Below the pieces are notes generated by a model. The model searched no databases and was not told the origin of the DNA. It was given only the letters and a program-made list of their open reading frames with translations. The position numbers were made by a program, and so were the translations under genes. Positions 26,501 to 34,316 of a stretch of DNA of 64,000 nucleotides are shown here, one piece after another. The stretch's first letter is position 1; each line of letters starts with the position of its first letter. Source of the stretch: Mesocentrotus franciscanus (taxonomy: Eukaryota; Echinodermata; Echinoidea; Camarodonta; Strongylocentrotidae); the NCBI GenBank assembly GCA_037976565.1, contig CP137666.1:55546740-55610739 (forward strand), written 5' to 3'.

Positions 26501-29500
26501 ATGTTGAGTTAAGTTTCATCGAAATAGTTAGTTTTCACCTTCAACATGCAAGTTAGCATTTATAGGCAATCAATTTGTGTTGTACCTTTCTCTTCTAACT
26601 TTCTGAAATCGTCATAGTATCCACCTCCCATCCTTCCCTGGAGGGGTGATATCTCCTTCCAATTCTCTTCCTCCCCCAGGAGAGGGTCTAAAAGCCACCA
26701 GCCCTGCTCTTCTCCCTCCCAACCTGCATCATCCTCTTCAGAATCTACAGAAAACACAGACCAGTTAATAAATTATACAAATGTACTATTCAACCCCTTC
26801 TGTGGTGTGGGTGGCACATGCAGACAACATTGGAAGGAATTTCGTCTGTTGAGAGTCAGAAGGGCATTGACTCTGTCTAAAATAATACAAGAGAACACCT
26901 TTCTGGCTTTAAGGACAAAATATGATTTAAATAAGAACAAGTCAACGCAAAGCGTAGCATCCCCTCGCAGGGTACAAATGGCCTATATACGTCAGAACAA
27001 GTTACTTCCATTAGACTATACTAGTATATTACTAGGCAAGGAATTTAACCACATTTTCGCATACATAATTAGGTATTTTTGCATATTTAATGAGCTATGA
27101 CCTTTCACCTTTGACCTACATAATCCGGAATCGAATTTAGGCTGTATTTTGATACCATGTACCTTCATATCAAATTTCATTAAAATCCGTCAAACTTTAC
27201 TAAAGTTATCGAATGGAAATCAGATTTGTTACGGAAGGACGGACGGACGGAAGGACTGACGGCAGTGTTACCATATCCCCTCTGACTTCGTCGCCAAGTT
27301 AAGAAGAAGATAACCTTTGATGAACCGCTAATGAACCGTAGAATCTTAGTTTGAATGTCAAATATTGTGGAATAAACTGGAAATAAAGTAAATATATTGA
27401 ATTTGAAACAATTCAAATTACAGTACCACAATGGTGTAATTTAAGCTCCCACCCCTGCCATAAAATTAAATTTCACCACTTTATACAGGAATTTAATACT
27501 AGTTTTCTCATCTCTTTCAATACATCCTAAGATTAAAGATCACACATTTTGCATGAAACCATATGAATCAAAGTGCATAATGAAAATACTGAAAAAGTGC
27601 AAATATTGAAGTTTTACACACACCCTGATGACAAAAAGCTGTACATGCATTGTGCTAAGATTAATACCCAAAACCAGATAAGTGTTAGATTTTTAACTAT
27701 AATCATACTTACCACTCTCAGTAGATGAATGAACATTGCGATCTTTAGGTACATCCTTAGACTTGCTGTTATCATCAGTATCCACTGTCTGGTTGTCAAT
27801 GGGTGATGGTGACTTTGGTTTGAAGGGTGATGGTGACTTTGGTTTGAAGGGTGAGGAGGACTTGGGCTTGAAAGGTGAGGAGGACTTGGGCTTGGTTGCC
27901 ATGGGTGAAGTGCGGGGTGACTTGCTTTGGTTTGGTTTATCTTCTGCCTGTAGAGAGAAAATGAATGCTTATTAGACAAACCTAAATTGGGTGACAGATA
28001 TATAATTGAAACAGGTGAAATTTTTATTAGGTATTTAAGAAAATGTGCTATTAAGCATCTGCACGAATCCACATGTAGACTGTCAGATCATACATTTCCT
28101 TACAAAAATATATACATGAGTAAAGAGGTGATTCTGCTTGTCGCACCCCCAATTTTTTTTCTGTGGTCTTGCCCTTGTTTCATCAATTTTCCTCTTCCTT
28201 TAGACAGGGGCTTTTCTCTCTTCATTTAGAGAAATTGATTATGGGCAAAGCAATTTTTGCAATCATTCCGGGTTTAAACAAAAAAGAAAATAAGAGTGAG
28301 GGGGAGGGCCACTCTGTAGAGTGGAAGGGGAGGATAATAGGGGGCGGGGTGTGGAATAATATTTTATCTGTACCTCCTCTTCTTGCCAGGCCAATGAGAC
28401 AACATCTCCGTCAACCTTAAAGATGTCTCCCTGTCTGAAGAAGTCCTTCAGGCCTCCAAGGTACTTGATACCCTGGCGCATCCATGGTGACAGTCCCATG
28501 AAGATGCTCAAGAGCCGGCTATCAGTCACCTCTATCGGTCCATGCTGCTGCAGCACCACCCCGAACATGCTGAAAACAAATGAGTTAGAACTCACATTTA
28601 CTCCTGGTAATGGAATTACATCTAAGAGAAACTGGTTGAAAGATTCTGTGTAATCATTCCCAGAACTCATTAAAAAGAAGTTAAAAACACAACTCCTCCA
28701 AACCACTTATAGAAACTAGATGGTTATTCGACTGCGCACAGTAAACAATGATGCCTCCGCCATAGAGCAATTTTACAAACCAAAAACAGAAGCAATTTTT
28801 TAAAATTCAAGTTTGATTGTAATCCATTAACAGGTTCTCAGAATATCATGATTACAAGCTATTTTTCATATACATGTATGACCCTTTGATCTTTGACCTC
28901 GTGACTCCAAAATCTAATCAGTTCACTGGCTCTGCAAGATACATACATGTACATGTCTTGAGTTTGATGGTAATCTAACTATCGGTTCTAATGATAATGT
29001 GATCACAAGCTATTTTTGCAAACATAATGACCCCATGACCTTTAACCTCATGACCCCAAAATCTAATCAGTTCATTGGCTCAGCAAGATACATACCAGTA
29101 CATGTCTTGAGTTTGATGGTAATCTGTCCATCGGTTCTACTGATAATGTGATCACAAGCTATTTTTACATACATAATGAGCCCTGTGGCTTTTGACCTTT
29201 GACCTCGTGACCCCAAAATCTAATCAGTTCATTGGCTCTACAAGATACTAACATGACCCAAGTTTGGCGGGAATCCATTCATCGGTTCTTGAGATAACCC
29301 GATCACAAGAATGGGATGTACGTACCCTGTACATACGGACTACCCGAAAACCCGAAAACATAATGCCTCTGGCTACTTCCTTGTGGAGGTATAAAAACTA
29401 AAATAAGGTGTTAAGAAGAAAAAAAATCTTAAAATCTACGGTCTGCTTTTTAAACCGTTTTATAGAGAAAAAAATGTTTAATGAATAAAAAAATATGCAT

Positions 29501-32500
29501 TTTGTTTGTTTAAATGGGATAAAAATCATCAAATTATTCCCAAATTCTCACTCAAGTCTTCTGTCCTAGTTTCAAAATCCTGCTAGCATAAACAAGTAGA
29601 CCCCAGTCTTGTGTACGTGTATAAACCTAAAGGGCAATAGATCTTTTTTTTAAGGCCCAATCTATTTGTTTTAAATGACTATTTTCGCTTACTGATTGTT
29701 ATATCAAGATACAAATTTCTGTTGATAATTAGGAAAGAAGGTGTTATATTGTCTGGCAGAAGGGTGTACGGGTAATGCACCATTCTTCTCAACGTGGACA
29801 CGCACTTTGTGTCAAGTAGAAGTTCAATAGCATTAAAATGCCTGTAACTTTAAAAATATGTGCTTATGTCAATATATAACAACTCAAACTGGGTAGTTAA
29901 AATCAATTTCCCCTTTTTATATCAGTCGTTAAAGAGAAAATTTCTACTATATACATGTACAAAGCAGTCAAAACCTTAAAATTATGTTATCAGCAATTGT
30001 TTTGTGGCATGCATGTGGCCTAATGACTTGTCATCTGTACAACGACATTATTTTATCCAAAAATTTCTTTAAAGCAAAGAAGAAAAAAAATACAAGCTGA
30101 TTTCTATAACTTTTGTCAATAGAATACAGATATTCTAAAAATCAGGCTGATGCAAGGTCACAAAATAACACAATACTCAGTGACAAACTCAAAGGGTCTA
30201 AATGTTAAACACATGGTATCAGAAGATGTACAAGAGCAAGAATAAAATTTAACAAGACAAATGCAACTGCGTCTCTATATTCCTCCACCCTGATTTCAGT
30301 ATACCAGTATAGGAATTGGATGGAATTATTTGTGACATATCACGATGAAAACAAAAAGCCTATAATCAAGTGTCAACTGACGACTATGATCTTGACCTAC
30401 TAGCCCTAAAATCAGGTCTGAGGCAGAAAATTCCTTACAAGGAGGAAGATTAAATGGAGGTCCGGAGGCAACACCGTTGGTGGGGGTTAACCCTATATAA
30501 CCCGGGGCTTTAGAAGCCCCCCCCCCTCTTCATTTTTCGCAATCATTTTTTAACACAAGCAAATCTTGCGCTGAAATTTTATGATTTTTTTTCTTTCGGG
30601 TCTTGCGCATCTCTTGAAACAAATTTTTTTGAAAATCAGACCTACCGTTACAAAGTCACGTGACCTTTTGTCTTTGCATGTCAGCCCGTAAATCACTCAT
30701 TTTCGTGATTTGTGTACAAAACATATGGAAATATCATTTTATCCAAAAAAAAGAGATAAAACATTGGTTATTTGGTCTTGTTTATAGTTTAGGTGTTTGT
30801 TTTGGGGGTTAAAAAAATTAAATTATAGTTAGAAATGAAAAAAAAATAAAAATAAAATACGTAAGTTTAAAAAACAAGGAAATACATAAGAAATTATCAA
30901 AACAATACCGTAGATAATATAAGGAATAACTTGGCTCTTCCAAATTTGTTTGTTTTATTATCATTCCAAATGGATATATGTAGTGAAAACGAATGTTTAA
31001 ATATGAAGAATATATGATTTATGGGTAAAAATGTGAATTTTATGACCTTAATTGCATAAATTACCATTGGTTTGTTGACAAACCAGGAGATAGCCTTTTT
31101 GTTTTCTTTTAATTTTACAAGACACCATAGCTAATTTCACATCTACCATAGAGCGTATGGAATTTATGCTAATTCTAATTCTGAGTAACGTGTTTGCAGA
31201 TGCCATGTTTCTTTCGTTTGGGATTAAGGAGACGAAAGTCTTACTATATGTTGTTCTAGTTAGCCAGAAAACGTCGCCATAGAAGTAAGTTTTCAATGAA
31301 ATATCATACTTTTTGTTTGTGTTAATTTAAGAATGTCTTTTGGTCAGGTTGTTGAAGGAATAATGATATTACATAATCAATGTGTACCGAGTACGATGTT
31401 TAAATCGCTATGCACAAAACTGTATAGTGATACGTTGAATTAGTTACATTAGAAGTCTCCTTTTAAAAATGATAAGGCATAACATACAGACGCGATGTTA
31501 AATATCACTACATTCATGAAGATATGTTTTTACAATGTATTCAGGTGGTTTAATACATTATTTAAACTGGGGCTTATTGTTAGCCATTTAGAGTGATAGT
31601 TTGGGTGAGAAAGTTGAGTTAGTAATACATGAATGAACAAAACAGAGTAAGCTTATAAACTGGAAATGTATGCTTTATAAATGGAAGTTTGTGAGTTACG
31701 ATGTAAACGAAGGACTAGGGGTTCAATCTTACATTTGATTAACGAGATGTTGTTTTGGTGATGTTTTGATTAGTATTCGTATTTAGCGGGAAATTTTCCT
31801 TGGTCTTGGTGAGTTTGTTATAATGAGGTTCCACTGTACATTTCAAGGAGTTAAAATAGTATTTGACTTGATTTCAGTTTCAGTACAGAGCAAAGTAACT
31901 GCACTGTCAGAAACTTCTAGATTTGTTTATCTGTTGATTCAAAATCATTCAATGATAGAATATGTCGAGCTTGAAGCGGATACAGTTAATTTGATCTAGG
32001 CCTTTAGCTTTCATTAACTTAGTTGATGTTTGGATATATCAGTCGTCATTTATTTGTGCAAAGATTGTACAAGTATTTATGATCGTCTTATTTCTCATTT
32101 GTATTCACAGATTGAATAAAACTGCAGCTTGATTTTCAAGCTCTACCTTACTACCTATGTTATGCAATTCAAAAGCAGCATTCCTGGTTCTGATTCCTTT
32201 ACTTCAGTGATCCAACCATAAATATGCAAATGAGTGAATTTTTCAAATATTTACCATATTATTCTAAACACTTCACTTGACATGCATGCAAATTTTCGCA
32301 GCGATCTTTACGGCCGAGGCCCGGGCTATATAGGGTTAAGGGGTAAAAGGGGGCCGCGCCCCATTTCCGCAGAAAACTTTAGAATATATTTACGTAAAAG
32401 GACACATTTTCCTTGCATTCAAATTCTAAATTTGAGAAATATTTGTTACCTAATCTTGCTTAAAGGGAGTTTATAACATTGTTCAGATGAGAGAAAAATG

Positions 32501-34316
32501 CTGCTAAGGTAGTGAGGCCAATGCTAGATGTACAATTAATTATAATCTGAAAGTTTAAGTTTTTTTTTTCCCCCGTCTTGAAATCTCGAAATCGGTGGAA
32601 GAATCTCATCCCTGTAAAATGTAAGTGGTTCATGTTCCAATAGTAAAACTGTCACCATGTTTAGATATAACGCCAAAAACTTTTATTTCAGAAATTGACC
32701 TCTGTGACCTTCGACCAACTTACTTTAAATCTAATGAGACCATCTTCCTATGTTGATACATTACATCACCAAGTTTGAGGCTAATGCCTCTGTTTCTTAG
32801 GATAAAACCTGTAATTTCATAAATTGACCCGTGACCTTTGACCTTCTAACCCAAAATCTACTTAGATCGTCTTCCTATTGTGATACATATTATCAACGAG
32901 TTAGAGCTTCATATCTCTGGTGGTTCTTGAGATATCACAATAATGAAGTCAATACCTGGGATTTCATAAGTTGACCTCTGTGACCTTAGACCTATAGTTG
33001 CTCCAAAATCTAATCAGATTGTCTTCCCATGGTGATACATACTATCATCAAGTCTGAAGTTCATAACTTAAGTAGTTCTTGAAATATCGCGATAATGAGC
33101 AAGCGGACGGACGTATGAACGGACAACCCGAAAACATGATGCCTTCGGTGGGCGGAGGCATAAAAATCATTTGTGAAGGGGCACACCAAGTGCCTTCCTG
33201 ATGACTAGAAATACATTTTATACTCACCGATAAAGGTCTTCCTTTTCAGTCAGGTTGAGCTGTTTCTGGTCCTCTGCAGTTGTTCCTTTGGCTGAAGGTG
33301 TGTGGGGGCCTGGACGGAATAGAGGAGGAGGGGCAGATGGGGTGGAACCTTGGGGCGCAAATCCACCTGTGTCCATGCTGCGTGGAGGAAGACGAGGAGT
33401 TGAAAAGTGACCTGAAGGTCCATAACCACCCTGAAACCCCCCTCTCTGGAAACTTTCTTGTTGCATAACTTGGCCTTGGTTATCTGTATGGTGAGGGGCA
33501 TGGCTGGGAGACACAGCCTTGGATAAAAACTGTGGTTGAGGCTGAGATGGTAGAAAGGAGGAGCAGGTCATTGGCACCATCAGAGGAACTGGTGCAAAGT
33601 TGGGCTGCAGCATTGGAGGGGGACCCAAAAGACTGTGTTGCACAGTGTGTATAGTTCCTGGTCTGTTCACCAAGGGCGCAGGTCTACACTGTCCTGGATT
33701 CACTTGGTTGGCATAATGCACAAGATATCTGGAATATTTAAAGAATATTTAATTATGCAATATAAATGATCTATCGTTGCAATACACCCTTAAACACACA
33801 TTGATAGTAAATGTACTTGTGGGCTGGTCAGAGCATATATTTTTTTAGTTGTCTGCCATTTCGCATTTCACAAGCTACTTACAATCCTTGACATATTCAT
33901 CAAAGATATTCCACATTTATTCCAACGTTTCATCATTCAAAATGAGACATTCAAGTGAAAGCAGAAAGCACTTATGATAAGGTTTCACAGATTTCAGCTC
34001 ATGGTGAAATTGATTTTAGTTATGAGTCTCTGAGGAACATCATAAACATTCATCCACACTTCTCATTCAAAAGAAATTTTCTACAGCCTTTTGACACGTC
34101 TAGCAAAATTAAAAGTACTGATGAGCTATTATCTTTCAGCCTATTAGTGAACTCCAATACCATGTTATAGTTGGATCTGCTGACTGATGATCTATACCAA
34201 ATGAAAGGGCTAAAGAGAAGAAAATGGTAGCAATCATAACACAACCAAAGACAAATTAAGAGATACTACTGGATTTACCCTTGGTTATTTCTTGGTGGGC
34301 CCCCTGCAGGATACAT
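11466..34316 (-). CDS. RING-H2 E3 ubiquitin ligase-like protein, 21 coding exons (TTC3/DZIP3/RNF214-like)
   Basis: Coding exons in transcript order: 34316-34279, 33728-33228, 28569-28374, 27947-27713, 26744-26586, 25574-24433, 23041-22910, 22468-22329, 21756-21573, 20804-20704, 20228-20051, 18884-18697, 18080-18008, 17707-17645, 17514-17403, 16844-16632, 16004-15265, 14885-14692, 14442-14310, 12556-12458 and 11555-11466. Every border is AG/GT, all phases match and the total is 4911 nt (1636 residues plus TGA). Layout: Pro/Gln-rich N-terminus; compact block at about 181-242; Ser/Pro/Lys repeats; acidic disordered region 377-757; coiled coil about 758-1000; Pro/Gly/Met-rich disorder; basic KRKRK at 1468-1472; RING-H2 at 1582-1622 with C-x2-C, C-x-H-x2-H-x2-C and C-x2-C. 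RING-H2 proteins recruit E2 enzymes to ubiquitinate substrates. A C-terminal RING after a long coiled coil recalls TTC3/DZIP3/RNF214; exact orthology is unproven. The start Met is the weakest part. Confidence 0.85.
12458..12556 (-). CDS. RING gene exon 20, first half of RING-H2
   Basis: The acceptor is ccttgtag and the donor AAG|GTATGT. Phase 0/0. It codes ESDIVGMCAVCQFELF, then GDPDERKLDCGHKFHSK: zinc ligands C1582, C1585, C1600, H1602 and H1605 of a RING-H2 finger. Confidence 0.9.
12960..13750. repeat. Tandem repeat, ~301-bp period, carrying TGACCTTTGACC motifs
   Basis: The segment around 13131 (gaaatgtggcagttagagcg) recurs at 13432, and following sequence matches closely, giving a period of 301 bp made of two diverged half-units of about 150 bp. 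Exact TGACCTTTGACC occurs at 13164, 13320 and 13620. It lies in the intron between RING-gene exons 19 and 20. Confidence 0.85.
13804..14193. mobile_element. TTAA-flanked inverted-repeat MITE, copy A
   Basis: The left arm TTAAAGTCCCTCTAAAGTG TTGGGAGCCC… is repeated in inverse at the right end, ending TTTAA at 14193. The arms run roughly 70 bp or more (including TTTCACTTAAATTGTATC). A related copy is at 56627-56996. It has no coding capacity and sits in the intron between RING exons 19 and 20. Confidence 0.75.
14310..14442 (-). CDS. RING gene exon 19, pre-RING helix
   Basis: The acceptor is tccttcag and the donor AAG|GTTGGA. It codes KELTDSILQVRLDHNGSLSG, then IPMGTIISEASSYLSRAEKK and a basic end (KNRK). 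The segment immediately precedes the RING in the protein. Confidence 0.8.
14692..14885 (-). CDS. RING gene exon 18, basic motif and helical segment
   Basis: The acceptor is cattttctag and the donor AG|GTCAGT. It begins ISKRKRKVLNLVEQQTQLIK, where KRKRK may be a nuclear signal or nucleic-acid contact, and ends LDKLVSYLSKQFKQMT, an amphipathic helix preceding the RING. Confidence 0.8.
15265..16004 (-). CDS. RING gene exon 17, Ser/Pro-rich region with internal duplications
   Basis: The acceptor is ttcttttcag and the donor CAG|GTACCT. 246 codons. A (L/V)AGA(M/I)(E/D)RLS(R/Q)PPGSK block occurs twice, thirty residues apart (about 1283 and 1313), and NFEAAP is tandemly repeated later. The end (LRARQLRMPYHRGAEEEQDA) is more charged. 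It is probably disordered, with many possible phosphorylation sites. Confidence 0.85.
16632..16844 (-). CDS. RING gene exon 16, Met/Thr/Pro-rich region
   Basis: The acceptor is aaaacacaaag and the donor GCTG|GTAAGT. It codes VSAPTSNIQQSQAAQGVREP, HVPTPMDTTSTQQPEGMDTQ, and MSGMTRPAGIGRGRPLSAAG. Disordered in appearance, with an Arg/Gly patch near its end. Confidence 0.75.
17403..17514 (-). CDS. RING gene exon 15
   Basis: The acceptor is cactcaaccacag and the donor CAAG|GTAGGT. It codes VGMMTGGRGVGVGGTQSQGN and VHDWLDNMDTDNTVQNQ. The start was chosen because it gives phase 0 with the preceding exon and an in-frame TAG lies further upstream; an AG nearby could shift it slightly. Confidence 0.65.
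17645..17707 (-). CDS. RING gene exon 14 (63 nt)
   Basis: The acceptor is aaatcctcag and the donor CTG|GTAAGG. Twenty-one codons, VTAGSDLGMPFMQAQTQRGA L. Being 63 nt and phase 0/0, it could be skipped without frameshift. A TTAA-type repeat end (TTAAAGGGGAAGTCCACC) sits only about 30 bp upstream of its acceptor. Confidence 0.65.
17739..17780. repeat. Isolated TTAA-type repeat end
   Basis: TTAAAGGGGAAGTCCACC is reminiscent of MITE termini, directly upstream of RING exon 14. A diverged inverse (GGTGGACTATCCCTCTAA) ends at 19323, but two coding exons lie between, so these are probably two separate ends. Confidence 0.35.
18008..18080 (-). CDS. RING gene exon 13, duplicated APPGL motif
   Basis: The acceptor is cttgcaaacag and the donor AAAG|GTAAGA. 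It codes GSTKAPPGLAGATAQAPPGL TNVK, with two copies of (K/Q)APPGL eleven residues apart. Confidence 0.75.
18697..18884 (-). CDS. RING gene exon 12, Pro/Ala/Gly-rich linker
   Basis: The acceptor is actccctcccccag and the donor AG|GTTGGT (a weaker donor). It codes QSPVKAGEFGYISPAVTGLA, then APPQTLPDPAMPVVPLGML and related low-complexity sequence. No domain recognised. Confidence 0.75.
19328..19452. mobile_element. 125-bp MITE with long terminal inverted repeats
   Basis: GGGCCCCGTTGCATAAAACT TACCAT at the left is the exact inverse of the right end (ATGGTAAGTTTTATGCAACG GGGCCC). Internal GGTAAC/GTTACC units extend the pairing. A compact non-autonomous DNA element in the intron before RING exon 12. 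Confidence 0.8.
20051..20228 (-). CDS. RING gene exon 11, helical region
   Basis: The acceptor is atctttatag and the donor AAG|GTAAAT. It codes SHRELLRMKWMDYQMYIKEK, TDEVATSYYSSLKDLHQDVP and LADIPSLKTQHIETFNPYK. It closes the helical centre of the protein before the Pro/Gly-rich stretch. Confidence 0.8.
20704..20804 (-). CDS. RING gene exon 10, coiled coil
   Basis: The acceptor is gttgtgtag and the donor AG|GTATGT. It codes VLELQYQYAMQSLNKALQES and QYIFRMYGNSLLS. Uncharged and aromatic-rich helices suggest packing into a helical bundle rather than a simple dimeric coil. Confidence 0.8.
21573..21756 (-). CDS. RING gene exon 9, coiled coil
   Basis: The acceptor is ctatctacag and the donor AAAG|GTGGGT. 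It codes LTKELERTTRQLLDLEKSQA, a Ser/Arg-rich insert (SGRSRSTSIGG), and DPAVEEANKLLKMRSRSAEQ. The insert breaks the heptad pattern and could be a phosphorylated hinge. Confidence 0.8.
22329..22468 (-). CDS. RING gene exon 8, coiled coil
   Basis: The acceptor is tggtttag and the donor AA|GTATGA. It codes DCQRKLSGKGIVQLGELRKT, NMELKDSESRLNAAKSKIAR and AEKENS, with regular hydrophobic spacing typical of a coiled coil. Confidence 0.8.
22910..23041 (-). CDS. RING gene exon 7, start of coiled coil
   Basis: Forty-four codons in phase 0/0: TRRRRHLADDVEDLYDKLDM and RKKEYASETKELKRKLDQTA, heptad-like and highly charged. The ACTGAAG acceptor at 23042 was preferred over a CAG nine bases inside because only it keeps the frame. 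Confidence 0.8.
23289..23833. mobile_element. MITE family with ACTATGTCCC termini, older copy
   Basis: Begins AGATACTAT…ATGTCCCTTTTGCAG (with a small ACATGTAT insertion) and ends CTGCAAATGGGACATAGTA, an inverted terminal repeat. The body matches 55170-55680 along its length (for example AACATCAAATTCTGTAGAAC). Located in the intron between RING exons 6 and 7. Confidence 0.8.
24433..25574 (-). CDS. RING gene exon 6, large acidic disordered region
   Basis: The longest exon (1142 nt, 380 codons). The acceptor is gaaatacag and the donor GAG|GTAGGC. It begins with two copies, 31 residues apart, of a motif (E/K)(E/K)IQKKL…S.P S.(I/L)GSTTE(E/D)E at about 383-434, then long Glu/Asp/Ser-rich sequence with clusters such as EDIEVSGTEEEEGEVIGG. 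It ends VNRRVGTGEDPQIEQLTSDL. It looks like a disordered acidic scaffold just before the coiled coil. Confidence 0.85.
25575..26585. other. Intron between RING exons 5 and 6
   Basis: AT-rich. It contains a loose inverted pair, TAGGTAGCCTAGCGAAATGTAA (about 26080) with GCGCTAGGCTACCTTATTAGAA (about 26349), plus CCGGAACGCAAAAT near 26121 mirrored by TTTGCGTTCCGG near 26310. This suggests a degraded inverted-repeat element of about 270 bp. Confidence 0.45.
26586..26744 (-). CDS. RING gene exon 5, acidic Trp-rich segment
   Basis: The acceptor is ttttctgtag and the donor AAAG|GTACAA. It codes an acidic, tryptophan-rich stretch (DSEEDDAGWEGEEQGWWLLD, then PLLGEEENWKEI and GGGYYDDFRKLEEK). Phase 2-in/1-out agrees with both neighbours. 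It is probably a protein-binding linear motif region; no known domain was recognised. Confidence 0.8.
26770..27320. repeat. Dispersed repeat with TGACCT motif and GGAC array
   Basis: Holds TGACCTTTCACCTTTGACCT near 27099, AAATTTCATTAAAATCCGTC and a short (GGAC)n array at about 27237-27262. Text and order match the dispersed family at 28870-29390 and 32690-33165. It lies in the intron between RING exons 4 and 5. Confidence 0.6.
27713..27947 (-). CDS. RING gene exon 4, four tandem 8-residue Lys/Ser/Pro repeats
   Basis: The acceptor is tctctctacag and the donor AGTG|GTAAGT. Residues about 264-295 are four consecutive repeats of the form KPKS(S/P)SPF, coded by a 24-bp minisatellite at 27798-27893. 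The rest is Ser/Asp/Lys-rich (NQTVDTDDNSKSKDVPKD). Such segments are usually flexible and phosphorylated at SP sites. Confidence 0.85.
28374..28569 (-). CDS. RING gene exon 3, compact globular block (winged-helix-like?)
   Basis: The acceptor is tttgttttcag and the donor GAG|GTACAG. It codes MFGVVLQQHGPIEVTDSRLL, then SIFMGLSPWMRQGIKYLGGL, KDFFRQGDIFKVDGD and VVSLAW. The pattern of helix, helix, GGLKDFF, F.VDGDVVSL strand resembles small winged-helix domains such as the N-terminal region of Egalitarian-type or OST-HTH proteins. That resemblance is my inference, not a verified match. It is the only clearly folded part before the coiled coil. Confidence 0.8.
28860..29395. repeat. Direct-repeat cluster of the TGACC(T/C)TTTGACC family
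   Basis: Three tandem units of about 150-170 bp, each with a Tgacc/ttgacc cluster, CCCCAAAATCTAATCAGTTC and a GTTTGATGGTAATC line; exact TGACCTTTGACC is at 29193. It ends with ACCCGAAAACATAATGCCTC, as at 33125. It lies in the large intron between RING exons 2 and 3. Confidence 0.75.
29402..29656. mobile_element. Truncated copy of the AGGCCT-ended MITE
   Basis: Matches parts of 7827-8330: AAATCTACGGTC, GTTTGTTTAAATGGGATA, TTTCAAAATCCTGCTAGC, GTAGACCCC and ACCTAAAGGGCAATA before a T-run. Roughly 190 bp of the other copy's right half is missing. Confidence 0.7.
30487..32339. mobile_element. 1.85-kb piggyBac-like non-autonomous element
   Basis: Bounded by TTAA at 30487-30490 and 32336-32339. 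Inside these, CCCTATATAACCCGGGGC at the left is the inverse, with one or two mismatches, of GGCCCGGGCTATATAGGG at the right. TTAA duplication with CCC-starting termini is the hallmark of the piggyBac superfamily. No long open frame is inside (largest about 80 codons), so it is non-autonomous or decayed. It sits in the intron between RING exons 2 and 3. Confidence 0.75.
32685..33165. repeat. Direct-repeat cluster of the TGACC(T/C)TTTGACC family, second copy
   Basis: Three units with CATAAATTGACC…TGACCTTTGACC (exact at 32832), AAATCTAATCAGA and GTGATACAT lines. It ends with a GGACGGACG run and ACCCGAAAACATGATGCC followed by GGCGGAGGCATAAA. Close to the donor side of RING exon 2. Confidence 0.75.
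33228..33728 (-). CDS. RING gene exon 2, Pro/Gln-rich N-terminal region
   Basis: The acceptor is atattccag and the donor CG|GTGAGT. It codes about 167 residues rich in Pro, Gln and Ser (YLVHYANQVNPGQCRPAP… to LTEKEDLYR), with repeated PPP and RPGPH-like stretches. It looks intrinsically disordered, and only its last dozen residues look structured, leading into the block coded by the next exon. Confidence 0.8.
34279..34316 (-). CDS. RING gene first coding exon (proposed start codon)
   Basis: From ATG at 34316-34314 it reads MYPAGGPPRNNQG to the donor GG|GTAAAT. The open frame extends upstream (…KADQDIYHSPLDHSSQN) until a TGA about 17 codons further up, so in a contiguous exon this Met is the first available. 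If an intron acceptor lies closer (weak AGs near 34375), the protein could be longer. Its 2-nt overhang matches the next exon. Confidence 0.5.
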
